Assembly (NCBI GenBank): GCA_018823025.1
Contig: JAHJJI010000089.1
Location: forward strand, 1-64,000
Direction: 5' to 3'
Length of the DNA: 64,000 bases
From: Gammaproteobacteria bacterium
GTDB taxonomy: Bacteria; Pseudomonadota; Gammaproteobacteria; Burkholderiales; Sulfuricellaceae
Under the pieces are notes generated by a model. The model worked only from the letters and a program-made list of their open reading frames with translations, ran no database searches and was not told where the DNA came from. The position numbers were made by a program, and so were the translations under genes. Position 1 is the first letter of the stretch. Each line of letters begins with the position of its first letter. Shown in pieces: positions 18,826 through 27,476 of the stretch.

Positions 18826-19075
18826 TGTATATAATTACACGTATAAACAATATGTTATAAAATATGATTGGGATTTCATCGTGAACCGGCGTCAATACCG
18901 TAAAAAAAACCGACGGTCATTGCAGCGGGTATGTGAACGATGCGACTACGGGGAGAGCCAATGAATACAAGGCTTTTGAATGGGTGCTGCCTGCATGGCC
19001 ACGTGTATCGACACCTTCCAGGGGTTGCATCGACTTTCGAGTGTAAATTATTCCGACGTTGCCCATTTAGTGGCG

Positions 19076-19732
19076 CTATCTGAGGCGTTTTGCCGGCACG
19101 CCGCCCCAGACCTCATTCGGTCCGATATGGGTGTCTTTAAGTACCACGGCACCTGCCGAGACGATAGCCCCATCGCCGATCTGCACTCCGGACATGATGA
19201 CGGCGGTGGCGCCGATGGTGACGTTGTCGCCAACCCGGATGCGGGAGAGGGCAAAATGCTGGCCCTCGATGGCATGGCAAAACAACACCGCATCATGGCC
19301 GATGATGCAGTTGGCGCCGAACTCGGTGAGCGGCGGATCAAGGAGGGTGCCGGCGCTGTAGGTGTTTTCGCCCAAGCGTGCCCCCAGCGCCAGATACACT
19401 AAGCGCATCAGCGGCACCGGCAGGAAGTGGGTGCGAATCAGGCTGTTGAAAAGCATCAGGTAGAACAGGATGTTGACCTGAGCGGCGAATTCCTCTCGCG
19501 AACCCTCGGCCAGTTCGCCCTCTTTGAGCGGCATGAAATGCAAAAACAGCCGGTACACGGCAAAGCCGTACAAATAGACAAGCACGATCGCCCCCCCCAC
19601 TACGCTGACACCGCGAAAATCCCCTAACGGCAACGCCCCCAGCAACCCATATGCAGTAATGATACCGAGCAGCAGAATACTGCCGAAAAGCAGAAAAAAC
19701 AGCGTGATTTGCGGCGGGGTGATTTTGCGCAT
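19076..19732 (-). CDS. Membrane-anchored hexapeptide-repeat acyltransferase
   Basis: This 218-residue protein has two N-terminal membrane helices (about 10-32 and 42-65). A left-handed beta-helix domain of hexapeptide repeats follows (FGANCIIGHDAVLF, RVGDNVTIGATAVIMSGVQIGDGAIVSAGAVVLKD), ending in the family's WGGVPAKRL. Enzymes of this type O- or N-acetylate sugars; the membrane anchor suggests work on lipid-linked or nascent polysaccharide at the inner membrane. It begins 24 bases after the glycosyltransferase at 19757-20977 and forms an operon with it. The substrate cannot be told. Confidence 0.85.
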   Translation of the reverse strand: MRKITPPQITLFFLLFGSILLLGIITAYGLLGALPLGDFRGVSVVGGAIVLVYLYGFAVYRLFLHFMPLKEGELAEGSREEFAAQVNILFYLMLFNSLIRTHFLPVPLMRLVYLALGARLGENTYSAGTLLDPPLTEFGANCIIGHDAVLFCHAIEGQHFALSRIRVGDNVTIGATAVIMSGVQIGDGAIVSAGAVVLKDTHIGPNEVWGGVPAKRLR

Positions 19733-19756
19733 GACTTTCCTCCTGACCGAGCTTGG

Positions 19757-20977
19757 CTAACCCAAAACTTCCGAAACGAACGCCCGAAAACGTTGCCCGG
19801 TATCCACTTGCCTGAACCGCTCGCCCGCCTGCACGGCTGCCTGAGCGTAGACGGGGGTTTCAAGCAGGGCACGGACAGCTTCTTTCAGTTGGGCGGATCG
19901 GACACACGCTGCCCGCAGGGATAAGCCCGCGCCCAAGAGTTCGATGGCGTTCATGTTGAGCAACTGATCCATGTTGGAGCAGATTCCCAGGATGGGCACC
20001 CCAGTGGCTAAAGCCTGGTAGGTGGTCAGGCTGCCGCCATTGCAGATGACCAGGCTTGCGCGCTGAGCAACGATATCCAGTGGCAGATAGTCGGCCACGA
20101 AGGCATTGGCGGGCACATCAGGCAGGTCAATTTTGCCTGCGGTGGCGGCTATCACAGTGATCGGCAGTTCAGACAAGGCGAATAAGGCCATCGGCAACAA
20201 GTCCGCTCGGCCCGAGCTGCCCAGGGTCAACAATACCACGGGGTTTTTGTCCGGCAGGCGATCCCACCAGTCCGGCAGGGGCGCGCGAGCAGACCAGAGT
20301 GGCGGACCAAGATAACGGTGGTTGGCAGGCAACGGTCGTGTGGGAACCAACTCGGGCACATCGGCATACAGGGTGTAATCGCCCCAGGCGTAGACATTTC
20401 TTAAATCCGACCCCAGCGGCGGCAGCCCGTAATGACGGCGCACCCGGTTCAAGGGTCGGGCATGCAGGGCAAAGGCCATGGGCCTGACGGTGTCGAACAG
20501 TTTTTGCGCCAGGCGGACGCCCAGAATCCGGGTCATGGGCAGATCGGGTACCGGATAGACAGTGTCGGCGAACGGGCTCCAGTAGGCATTAACCAAGGCG
20601 GCATAGGGGATGCGGCGCAGCGGCGCGCTCACGGCCAGCGACAGCCGGAAGTCTCCGACCACCAGATCGGGTTTGACGCTGTCGAGCAGCACCAGGTCGT
20701 CTTCGACGTACTGGGTGAGCGTCTCGACGCTATACAGTGGCTTGCCCCGGGCAAGGGCTTGTGCGAATTCGGCGGAGGGGATGGATCGAATGGGATGGAA
20801 GGCGCAGTCAAGCGGCGCTTCCAGGTCAGCATAGCGGGGGTCCGATGCGACAACCACTTCGTACGCAGCCGGATCGAGCGCCTTCGCCAGCGTTACAATC
20901 CGCGCGAAATGCGCAAGCGTGACCGCTTCAGCAACAAGAAGAATGACTGGCTTGTTTCGGGTTTGCATTACACTCAT
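19757..20977 (-). CDS. GT1-type (MGT-like) glycosyltransferase
   Basis: This 406-residue GT-B glycosyltransferase is related to the one at 16379-17581. The N-terminal region (ILLVAEAVTLAHFARIVTLAKAL) is the acceptor half. The donor half has VVLLTLGSSGRADLL and LVICNGGSLTTYQALATGVPILGI, where the usual GGxGT is GGSLT. The start could be ATG 20977 or ATG 20968. It is the first gene of a two-gene minus-strand operon with the hexapeptide transferase. It is divergent from the permease operon across 266 bases in which I see no gene or -24/-12 motif. Confidence 0.85.
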   Translation of the reverse strand: MSVMQTRNKPVILLVAEAVTLAHFARIVTLAKALDPAAYEVVVASDPRYADLEAPLDCAFHPIRSIPSAEFAQALARGKPLYSVETLTQYVEDDLVLLDSVKPDLVVGDFRLSLAVSAPLRRIPYAALVNAYWSPFADTVYPVPDLPMTRILGVRLAQKLFDTVRPMAFALHARPLNRVRRHYGLPPLGSDLRNVYAWGDYTLYADVPELVPTRPLPANHRYLGPPLWSARAPLPDWWDRLPDKNPVVLLTLGSSGRADLLPMALFALSELPITVIAATAGKIDLPDVPANAFVADYLPLDIVAQRASLVICNGGSLTTYQALATGVPILGICSNMDQLLNMNAIELLGAGLSLRAACVRSAQLKEAVRALLETPVYAQAAVQAGERFRQVDTGQRFRAFVSEVLG

Positions 20978-21243
20978 TCGCGGGAAAGTAATACCATAAC
21001 ACAGTGATTATTTTGTATTATGGCTCATGCAATGAAATTAGTGGGAGTTCACCCGGATGCGTGGCATCACAAGGATAACCCGACGGTCAATACGAAGTGC
21101 GCCGAAGCCGCGAGCCACAGGCGTGACTGGTCGTGCATCCATCGCTCGCAGCCCGGATTGCCACGACTCCTTGGCTTTCGTAAGGACGCTATTCCGGCAA
21201 TTATTGGATTGCTCAATTGAAGATTCCACCACAGGGGCGTTCC

Positions 21244-22467
21244 ATGGCTAACCTGCTGATTGCTGCGCGCAACCTTGCACGCAATCGGCGGCGGGCACTG
21301 TCAGCCTTGCTTACGGTGGCTGCCGGCGTTGTTGCGCTGGTGCTCGCCGACGGCTTCACTCAGTGGATTTTATGGGCGATGCGCGAAGGTACGATCCAGT
21401 CCCAATTAGGCCACATTCAGGTCATGCGACCCGGATATCTCAAAGCGGGCGCGGCCAATCCTTATGCTTATGTATTGCCGGAGAGCTTGCCGCAGCGCAA
21501 AGAGATCGAATCCACTCCCGGCATCAAGGTGGTGGCGCCAAGGCTGGCGGTGACCGGGCTCATCAGCCACGGCGAGACGACAATAGCTTTTGTAGCGGAT
21601 GGTGTCGACCCGCAAAAGGAGGCGCTGTTGAGCAAGGCATTCCGTATCGTGGATGGCCATGATCTGTCGAGCCTGACTGCCCAGGAGGTGGTGCTGGGGC
21701 GTGGCTTGGCGCGCAATCTCGGGGTAACCCAGGGTGCCACCATAGCACTGCTGGCAACCACTTCAGGCGGTAGCATCAACGCTGTCGAGGCGAAAGTCGC
21801 CGGGATATTTATCAGCGCCAATCAAGCCTACGACGATGCCGCTCTGCGTCTGCCCATCGGCTTGGCACAGTCACTGCTGCGCGTTAACGGCGCCCACGCC
21901 TGGCTGGTGCTGCTCGATGACACCGAGCGCACGGACGATTATCTCACCCAGTTCCGCGCCCGCTTCCCCATGCCGGAGAATAAGCTAGAGTTCGTGCCCT
22001 GGTACCAGCAGGCAGATTTCTACAACAAGACGGTGGCGCTGTTCTCGCAGCAGATGAACGTGCTGCGGCTGATCATTGGCTGCATTATCGTGCTCAGCAT
22101 TTCCAACATGCTGGTGATGAATGTGCTCGAGCGTACCGGCGAGATCGGCACGCTGCTGGCCATTGGCTTTAAGCGCAAAAAAATCCTTCACCTGTTCGCC
22201 ATCGAGGGACTGTTGCTCGGGCTGGCCGGCGCATCTCTGGGGCTGGGCGCCGGCTACGGGCTGGCCGAAGCGATCTCCGCGATTGGCATTCCCATGCCAC
22301 CGCCCCCCGGCATGGAAGAGGGTTACACCGGCGAAATCCGGGTCACCTTGAACGTGGTGATAAATGCGTTTCTGATTGCATTCATCACCACTGCGCTGGC
22401 GGGTTTGTATCCGGCATGGAAAGCTTCGCGCCTGCAAATCATCAACGCGTTGCGTCACAATATTTGA
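21244..22467 (+). CDS. FtsX/LolCE/MacB-type ABC permease, first copy
   Basis: This 407-residue inner-membrane permease has the MacB/LolC topology: one N-terminal helix (LSALLTVAAGVVALVLA), a large periplasmic domain of about 220 residues and three C-terminal helices, ending WKASRLQIINALRHNI. The frame extends to TTG 21217, but ATG 21244 with AGGGG upstream is the better start. It shares the motif MPPPPG followed by GYT and IR with the permease 14 bases downstream, so the two arose by duplication and probably form a heterodimer. The ATPase is likely the FHA-ABC protein at 24671. Type VII ABC systems of this kind extract lipoproteins or export molecules mechanically; cargo unknown. Confidence 0.9.
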   Translation: MANLLIAARNLARNRRRALSALLTVAAGVVALVLADGFTQWILWAMREGTIQSQLGHIQVMRPGYLKAGAANPYAYVLPESLPQRKEIESTPGIKVVAPRLAVTGLISHGETTIAFVADGVDPQKEALLSKAFRIVDGHDLSSLTAQEVVLGRGLARNLGVTQGATIALLATTSGGSINAVEAKVAGIFISANQAYDDAALRLPIGLAQSLLRVNGAHAWLVLLDDTERTDDYLTQFRARFPMPENKLEFVPWYQQADFYNKTVALFSQQMNVLRLIIGCIIVLSISNMLVMNVLERTGEIGTLLAIGFKRKKILHLFAIEGLLLGLAGASLGLGAGYGLAEAISAIGIPMPPPPGMEEGYTGEIRVTLNVVINAFLIAFITTALAGLYPAWKASRLQIINALRHNI

Positions 22468-22481
22468 GGACTGCGTAAGCC

Positions 22482-23693
22482 ATGTTCAAGCTCGCCTTCC
22501 GCAACATCTTCCGCCAGCGTTTGCGCACTGCACTGACACTGGCGGCAATCATCACCGGGGTGGTCGCCATCATCATCAGCGGCGGCTTTGTCGAGGATGT
22601 GTTCGTGCAGCTGCGCGAATCGACAATCCATTCGCGCATCGGGCACGTGCAAATTTTGAGGAGCGGCTATCTCGAGTACGGTCGGCGCGACCCGGCGCAT
22701 TATATGATCGCGCAGCCGAAGGACGTAGTGGACGCGGTACAGTCCATTCCGCATGTGCAGGCCATGATGACCCGAGTAAACTTTTCCGGGCTGGCCAACA
22801 ACGGACGCGCCGATTTGCCCATTATCGGCGAAGGCGTTGAACCAGGCAGGGAAGCGCAACTGGGAACAGCCACCACCATTGTTGCCGGCCGCCCGTTGAA
22901 GGATGCGGACACCTTCGGCGCCGTGATCGGTGAAGGTGTCGCCGCCGCCCTGCATCTGCGCCCCGGCAGCTTCGTAACCTTGATGGTGAATACGCCAGAA
23001 GGTGCACTGAACACCCTTGAGTATGAAGTCGTCGGCGTGTTCCGAACTTTCTCCAAGGATTACGATGATCGAGCCGTACGCATTCCGTTATCAGCCGCCC
23101 AGGAATTACTGTTTACCCGGTCGGTACATAGCGCTGTCGTGTTGTTGGATGACACCGCCGCAACCGATGCGGTGGCCGCGATCATCAGAGCCAAGCTGGA
23201 GCCACTCGGTTACGTCGTGAAGCCCTGGCATGAATTGGCCGATTTTTATCAAAAGACCGAGGCCCTGTACCGACGCCAGTTCGGTGCGCTGCAGGCTATC
23301 ATTCTTGTCATGCTGGTATTGAGCGTGGCCAGCACCATCAACATGGTGGTCTATGAACGCACCGGCGAATTCGGAACCCTGCTCGCTCTGGGCCTGCGCC
23401 GGCGCCAAATCTTCAAGCTCGTCCTGCTCGAAAATGCGCTGCTGGGCTTGCTCGGCAGCCTGGTCGGCGTGGTCGTGGGAAGCGTGCTTGCGAGCTTGAT
23501 ATCGGGCATCGGCATATCCATGCCGCCGCCGCCCGGCTCGAACGTGGGCTACACTGCTACGATTCGACTGGTGCCGTGGGTGCTTGTGATGGCGGCCCTG
23601 ACTGGCGCGCTGGCGGCGATTATGGCTGCCGTGCTTCCGGCTCGTCGCGCCTCACGCCTGCCGGTAGTGGAGGCGCTGCGCCATAATATTTGA
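22482..23693 (+). CDS. FtsX/LolCE/MacB-type ABC permease, second copy
   Basis: This 403-residue paralogue of the preceding permease has the same layout: an N-terminal helix (LTLAAIITGVVAIIISGG), a periplasmic MacB-type domain and three C-terminal helices (MLVLSVASTINMVVYERTGEFGTLLALG, NALLGLLGSLVGVVVGS and VLVMAALTGALAAIMAAV regions). It carries MPPPPGSNVGYT and ends RLPVVEALRHNI. Its stop lies nine bases from the convergent stop of the LolA-like gene, with no evident terminator between them. Confidence 0.9.
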   Translation: MFKLAFRNIFRQRLRTALTLAAIITGVVAIIISGGFVEDVFVQLRESTIHSRIGHVQILRSGYLEYGRRDPAHYMIAQPKDVVDAVQSIPHVQAMMTRVNFSGLANNGRADLPIIGEGVEPGREAQLGTATTIVAGRPLKDADTFGAVIGEGVAAALHLRPGSFVTLMVNTPEGALNTLEYEVVGVFRTFSKDYDDRAVRIPLSAAQELLFTRSVHSAVVLLDDTAATDAVAAIIRAKLEPLGYVVKPWHELADFYQKTEALYRRQFGALQAIILVMLVLSVASTINMVVYERTGEFGTLLALGLRRRQIFKLVLLENALLGLLGSLVGVVVGSVLASLISGIGISMPPPPGSNVGYTATIRLVPWVLVMAALTGALAAIMAAVLPARRASRLPVVEALRHNI

Positions 23694-23702
23694 AACACTG
23701 CT

Positions 23703-24515
23703 TCAGCGACTGAGTTTCTTCAGGTAATCCTTGGTGAATACCTTGTCCGGCAGGTCACGCATGACCATGTCGCCATATTCGAGCACCGAACGTCGACCGC
23801 GGCGCAAGGCATCTTCTATCACCAGTCGAGTCGGTCGCGTTTCCCCGCCCAGTGCACGAAACTCCTGGTAGAGGCCGGTTTTCAGCAGACGGCCCGAAAG
23901 CGCATAGAACTCGGCTTTATAAGGCCGACTGTTTTTTGAGTTCACCCAGAAGAGCACCTTGCGATATGTGACACCGCTATCGACTGCATCCAATTGTAAA
24001 ACGTGATAGGACTCACCATCGATTTTCTCTGTGCGCAGAAGTCTGGGTTCGTAATCACCCACAAAATTGGCGCGAGCCAGGTCGCCATTCGCAACCTGTC
24101 CGGTCAGTTTCTGCGAGAGCGGCAAACGAATCGGTTGTGACAGGTTGGGCAGGAAGGCCCACAGGTCGCGATCCCGCATCAGCAGAATCTGCCCCCGGTC
24201 AACCACCGGCGCCGTTGTCTGCACCAGGGTCTGGTCGTTACCTTTGGAGAGTATCCGGTAAGCGCGTACGTCTTCAGCGGCATCGGGTTCGGTTGTCGTG
24301 ATGGTCACGTCAACCTGGAAGCTTTCGTCAGGGAAACGGATACGGTCTGCGCGAGTCAGCATTTCACGAGCAACGGAATCTCCACCTGTGGTGTCGGCAG
24401 CCAGCGCCGGCCTGAAAATCAACAACAGCAGCGCGACGGCAAAAACCGTCCAGAAAGGCTTCCTCCGATAGCACGTAATAAAAATGTCGCGGGGATAAGA
24501 TGGAATCATAGCCAT
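23703..24515 (-). CDS. LolA-like outer-membrane lipoprotein-sorting protein
   Basis: This 270-residue protein has a signal peptide (FWTVFAVALLLLIFRPALA-AD). The mature domain has the beta-rich pattern of the LolA-like family often annotated as outer membrane lipoprotein-sorting protein: SFQVDVTITTTEPDAAEDVRAY, LLMRDRDLWAFLPNLSQPIRLPL, then YHVLQLDAVDSGVTYRKVLFWVN and TRLVIEDALRRG. These proteins carry lipid-modified cargo across the periplasm in a hydrophobic half-barrel. It sits on the opposite strand between the permeases and the ATPase. Its presence makes a complete inner membrane-periplasm-outer membrane route likely; it is not the housekeeping LolA by sequence or context. Confidence 0.85.
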   Translation of the reverse strand: MAMIPSYPRDIFITCYRRKPFWTVFAVALLLLIFRPALAADTTGGDSVAREMLTRADRIRFPDESFQVDVTITTTEPDAAEDVRAYRILSKGNDQTLVQTTAPVVDRGQILLMRDRDLWAFLPNLSQPIRLPLSQKLTGQVANGDLARANFVGDYEPRLLRTEKIDGESYHVLQLDAVDSGVTYRKVLFWVNSKNSRPYKAEFYALSGRLLKTGLYQEFRALGGETRPTRLVIEDALRRGRRSVLEYGDMVMRDLPDKVFTKDYLKKLSR

Positions 24516-24670
24516 AAGAGGTGTCCTGTCAGCTCAAAACGAATAAACTAAGATTATCGAATACTATATGATAAAGAGAATAAGTGGAGTCATGTGCATG
24601 CCAGGCAATAAGCAAAAATCTGAGTTTTGTCCGCGCCAGTATTGTTCCTGGACTACCAGAAGGAGGGGTC

Positions 24671-25654
24671 GTGGCTAGCCTCCTGATAAGTCAGGACCAG
24701 CAAATCCTGCGGAATATTCGACTCCACTCGGCGGACCTCAAGATTGGCCGCGCCTCGGAATGCGAGATACAACTGCCAGATCCGGGAATCAGCCGCAAAC
24801 ATGCGCGGATTACTTTAGTCGACGGCGTCTATTACCTGGAAGACTTGGGGAGCAGATGTGGCGTCTTCCTGAACGGAGAAAAAATCCAGCGTGCCCCACT
24901 GAAAAATGGCGACAAGCTCACGATTCACCACTTTCAACTGGATTTTGTTGCCGATGAAGAAAGCAATGCTGAACCTACGGCAGTAATCGTCGAGGCCAAA
25001 GGAGTAGGCAAAGAGTATGCCCTTGGAAAGCAAACCGTTACGGCATTGCGCAACATTTCCCTCACGATCCGTAAAGGCGAATTCATGGCGTTGGCGGGGC
25101 CGTCGGGGAGCGGCAAATCGACCATGCTCAACCTGATTGGCTGTATTGACACGCCGACCACGGGAAGCATCCTGATCGGGGGGCAGGACATCAGCGACAA
25201 AACACCCGATGAACTGGCCGATTTGCGACTGAACACGCTGGGTTTTGTCTTCCAGACCTTCAATCTGCTGCCGGTATTGTCAGCCTGGGAAAATGTCGAA
25301 TATCCCTTGTTGCAGCAACCTAATGTAACCAGAAAAACGCGGCAAGAACGCGTCCAGCATTATCTGAAGGTGGTTGGCCTGGAACCCTATGCGCACCACC
25401 GCCCCAACGAATTGAGCGGCGGGCAGCGCCAGCGGGTGGCGATCGCGCGCGCCCTCGCCACCCGTCCAAGCATCGTCCTGGCAGACGAACCGACTGCCAA
25501 CCTTGACCACAAAACCGGCGAAGGTATTCTCAGGCTGATGAAAGACCTCAACCAGGAAGAAGGCACGACCTTCATTTTTTCCACCCATGATGCGCGCGTC
25601 ATGGAGATGGCCGACCGGGTGATAGAACTGGCCGATGGCCAGATAATGGAATAG
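24671..25654 (+). CDS. ABC ATPase with N-terminal FHA domain
   Basis: This is a 327-residue cytoplasmic ATPase. The first ~100 residues are a forkhead-associated domain (LKIGRASECEIQLPDPGISRKHARI, then NGEKI), a phosphothreonine reader. The remainder is a LolD/MacB-type ABC domain with Walker A GPSGSGKST, Q-loop FVFQTFNLLP, signature LSGGQRQRVAIARAL, Walker B IVLADEPT and switch STHD. The start is GTG 24671 with AAGGAGGGG four bases upstream; the frame is open to 24584, but that extension has no ribosome site. The fusion implies control by a Ser/Thr kinase, or docking to a phosphorylated partner. It probably powers the two permeases upstream. Confidence 0.92.
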   Translation: MASLLISQDQQILRNIRLHSADLKIGRASECEIQLPDPGISRKHARITLVDGVYYLEDLGSRCGVFLNGEKIQRAPLKNGDKLTIHHFQLDFVADEESNAEPTAVIVEAKGVGKEYALGKQTVTALRNISLTIRKGEFMALAGPSGSGKSTMLNLIGCIDTPTTGSILIGGQDISDKTPDELADLRLNTLGFVFQTFNLLPVLSAWENVEYPLLQQPNVTRKTRQERVQHYLKVVGLEPYAHHRPNELSGGQRQRVAIARALATRPSIVLADEPTANLDHKTGEGILRLMKDLNQEEGTTFIFSTHDARVMEMADRVIELADGQIME

Positions 25655-25664
25655 GGAGAACACC

Positions 25665-27158
25665 ATGGGAGACCATTTTTTCCCAAAAACCCGATGGCTG
25701 GGTCAGCCACCAAGGTTTCTCGGGGTCTTGCTGCTGGGCCTGCTGATCACCCCCATCCCGGCGGGCGCAGCAGAAAAGAGCAAAAACCGCATGGATGTGG
25801 AATCCATCGACGACCTCTTTGGCAGCCCTCCCCCTGCCCCCAAGAAACCGGCAGAGAAAACCACCCCCCAGGACAAACCGACCGAAGCGCCGCAAGACAT
25901 CAGCGCACCTGCCGTGCCTGAATCCGTGCCGCCAAACCAGCCCTCATCCTCCGAACCGCACTTGGCCGGTTTTTATCAGAATGACCTGGCTTACACCTAT
26001 GCCGACAAAAAGCATTGGTCCAGATTCAACAACACCCTCGATCTCTCCACCCAAGGCCGCACGTCGGGTGGCGTGGCGTGGAAGCTGGGCGGGCGCGTCA
26101 ATTACGACCCAATCTACGACCTCGCCGACACCTACCCACAAGCGGTGCGCAATGATCAGCGTTTCGAGGCCATAATCCGTGAAGCCTATATGGATTTTTC
26201 GTCCGGCGACTGGGATTTTCGCTTGGGTCGACAGCATGTCGTCTGGGGCGAAATGGTCGGGCTGTTTTTTGCTGACGTGGTATCGGCCAAGGATATGCGC
26301 CAACTCGTGCTGCCGGATTTCGACATCATCCGCATCCCGCAATGGGCGGCGCGAGCCGAGTATTTTCTGGGCGATTTTCACGTCGAGGGCGTATGGATAC
26401 CCTACATGAGCTACGACAACATCGGCAAGCCCGGGGCCGAGTTCTACCCGTTCAATCCACCCGCCGTAGCCGGTACCGTCATTGCCGCGGAAAAACAACC
26501 CGTCGGCCTGGGTGAGGCGGCTTACGGAACGCGCTTGTCCTGGCTCAAGAGTGGCTGGGACGTTTCGGGTTTCTACTACACCGCCAACGATCCATCGGCA
26601 GCCTTCTCGCGCCAGATTGCGCTGCTACCCACCCCCACCATCACCTATCAGCCCATTCATGAGCGGATTCACCAATTGGGTGCCACTCTGGGCAAGGATC
26701 TGGGGCCGATGGTACTCAAGGCTGAGGCAATCTACACCAAAGACAAACTGTTCAACACCACCAGCGCCACCGATGCGGACGGCCTGGTCAAGCAAAACAT
26801 TCTGGATTACATCGTCGGGCTGGAATGGAGCTTTCCTCAGGAAACCCGCTTCAACGCGCAATTTTTTCAGCGCTGGTTCCCCGGCCACGATGCAGGCATC
26901 GTGCCGGACAAGACCGAAAGCGGTATCTCCCTCCTGTTCAGCACCCAGGCCCTGCACCCTAAGCTCGAACCAAAATTGCTGCTGATCCGGAGTTTAAACC
27001 GCGAAGACTGGGCCGCCCAGTTCAAACTCACCTGGAAACTGGACGGCAACTGGCGACTGGCAACCGGTGTCGATATTTTTACAGGGCCGCCAACGGGCCT
27101 GTTCGGTGCGTTCGACGATAAAGACCGGGTTTATACCGAGGTGCGCTACAGTTTTTGA
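25665..27158 (+). CDS. DUF1302-like outer-membrane beta-barrel protein
   Basis: This 497-residue exported protein has a signal peptide ending PAGA-AE. A Pro-rich linker follows (about 50-98, PPPAPKKPAEKTT and similar), then a long beta-barrel domain ending in VRYSF, whose C-terminal Phe is typical for Bam-assembled barrels. The segment WDFRLGRQHVVWGEMVGLFFADVVSAKDMRQ resembles the DUF1302 family. It starts ten bases after the FHA-ABC gene and is co-transcribed with it. Context suggests it is the outer-membrane end of the transport route; whether it is a channel or a receptor is open. Confidence 0.82.
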   Translation: MGDHFFPKTRWLGQPPRFLGVLLLGLLITPIPAGAAEKSKNRMDVESIDDLFGSPPPAPKKPAEKTTPQDKPTEAPQDISAPAVPESVPPNQPSSSEPHLAGFYQNDLAYTYADKKHWSRFNNTLDLSTQGRTSGGVAWKLGGRVNYDPIYDLADTYPQAVRNDQRFEAIIREAYMDFSSGDWDFRLGRQHVVWGEMVGLFFADVVSAKDMRQLVLPDFDIIRIPQWAARAEYFLGDFHVEGVWIPYMSYDNIGKPGAEFYPFNPPAVAGTVIAAEKQPVGLGEAAYGTRLSWLKSGWDVSGFYYTANDPSAAFSRQIALLPTPTITYQPIHERIHQLGATLGKDLGPMVLKAEAIYTKDKLFNTTSATDADGLVKQNILDYIVGLEWSFPQETRFNAQFFQRWFPGHDAGIVPDKTESGISLLFSTQALHPKLEPKLLLIRSLNREDWAAQFKLTWKLDGNWRLATGVDIFTGPPTGLFGAFDDKDRVYTEVRYSF

Positions 27159-27359
27159 GAAATCGCAAGTAAAACGGCCCCCAAATGTCGTTTATTAGGG
27201 CAGCGGCCACAGACCAGGTGAATCATGTCGGCTATTCGGATATGACCGTCGGAAAATTTTACAGTCGTGGACAGAAACCAACCCAACGAACTGAATCGGC
27301 CGCAGCACAAACAGTTAACACAATGTAATTCCATAGTATTTTGTCTTTTGTCCCGCAAC

Positions 27360-27374
27360 TGGCATGTTTGATGC
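27360..27374 (+). promoter_or_regulatory. Sigma54 promoter of the THxN PEP-CTERM gene
   Basis: TGGCATGTTTGATGC keeps the -24 TGGCA and the -12 TGC with a 10-base GG-to-GC spacing. It ends 102 bases before ATG 27477, the same distance as at the other PEP-CTERM gene. TGTAATT lies upstream at 27324-27330. The rest of the 318-base gap (27159-27476) shows no gene. Confidence 0.72.
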
Positions 27375-27476
27375 ATTGGATTCAGGTGAGAGTAGAACGA
27401 GAGTGACTAGTGCAGTTCAGTCATCATGTATCTGGCTCGGCTTTTCCTTGCTGCTTTTCCATCAGGAGTCCGCATC

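Noticed and set aside
18894-18963. Small basic open frame starting at a GTG near 18881 upstream of the hexapeptide transferase region
   Set aside because: Only about 27 codons, no ribosome site and no neighbour linking it to a function.
21020-21220. 66-residue plus-strand frame before the first permease
   Set aside because: No recognisable domain, no ribosome site, and odd composition; more likely non-coding.
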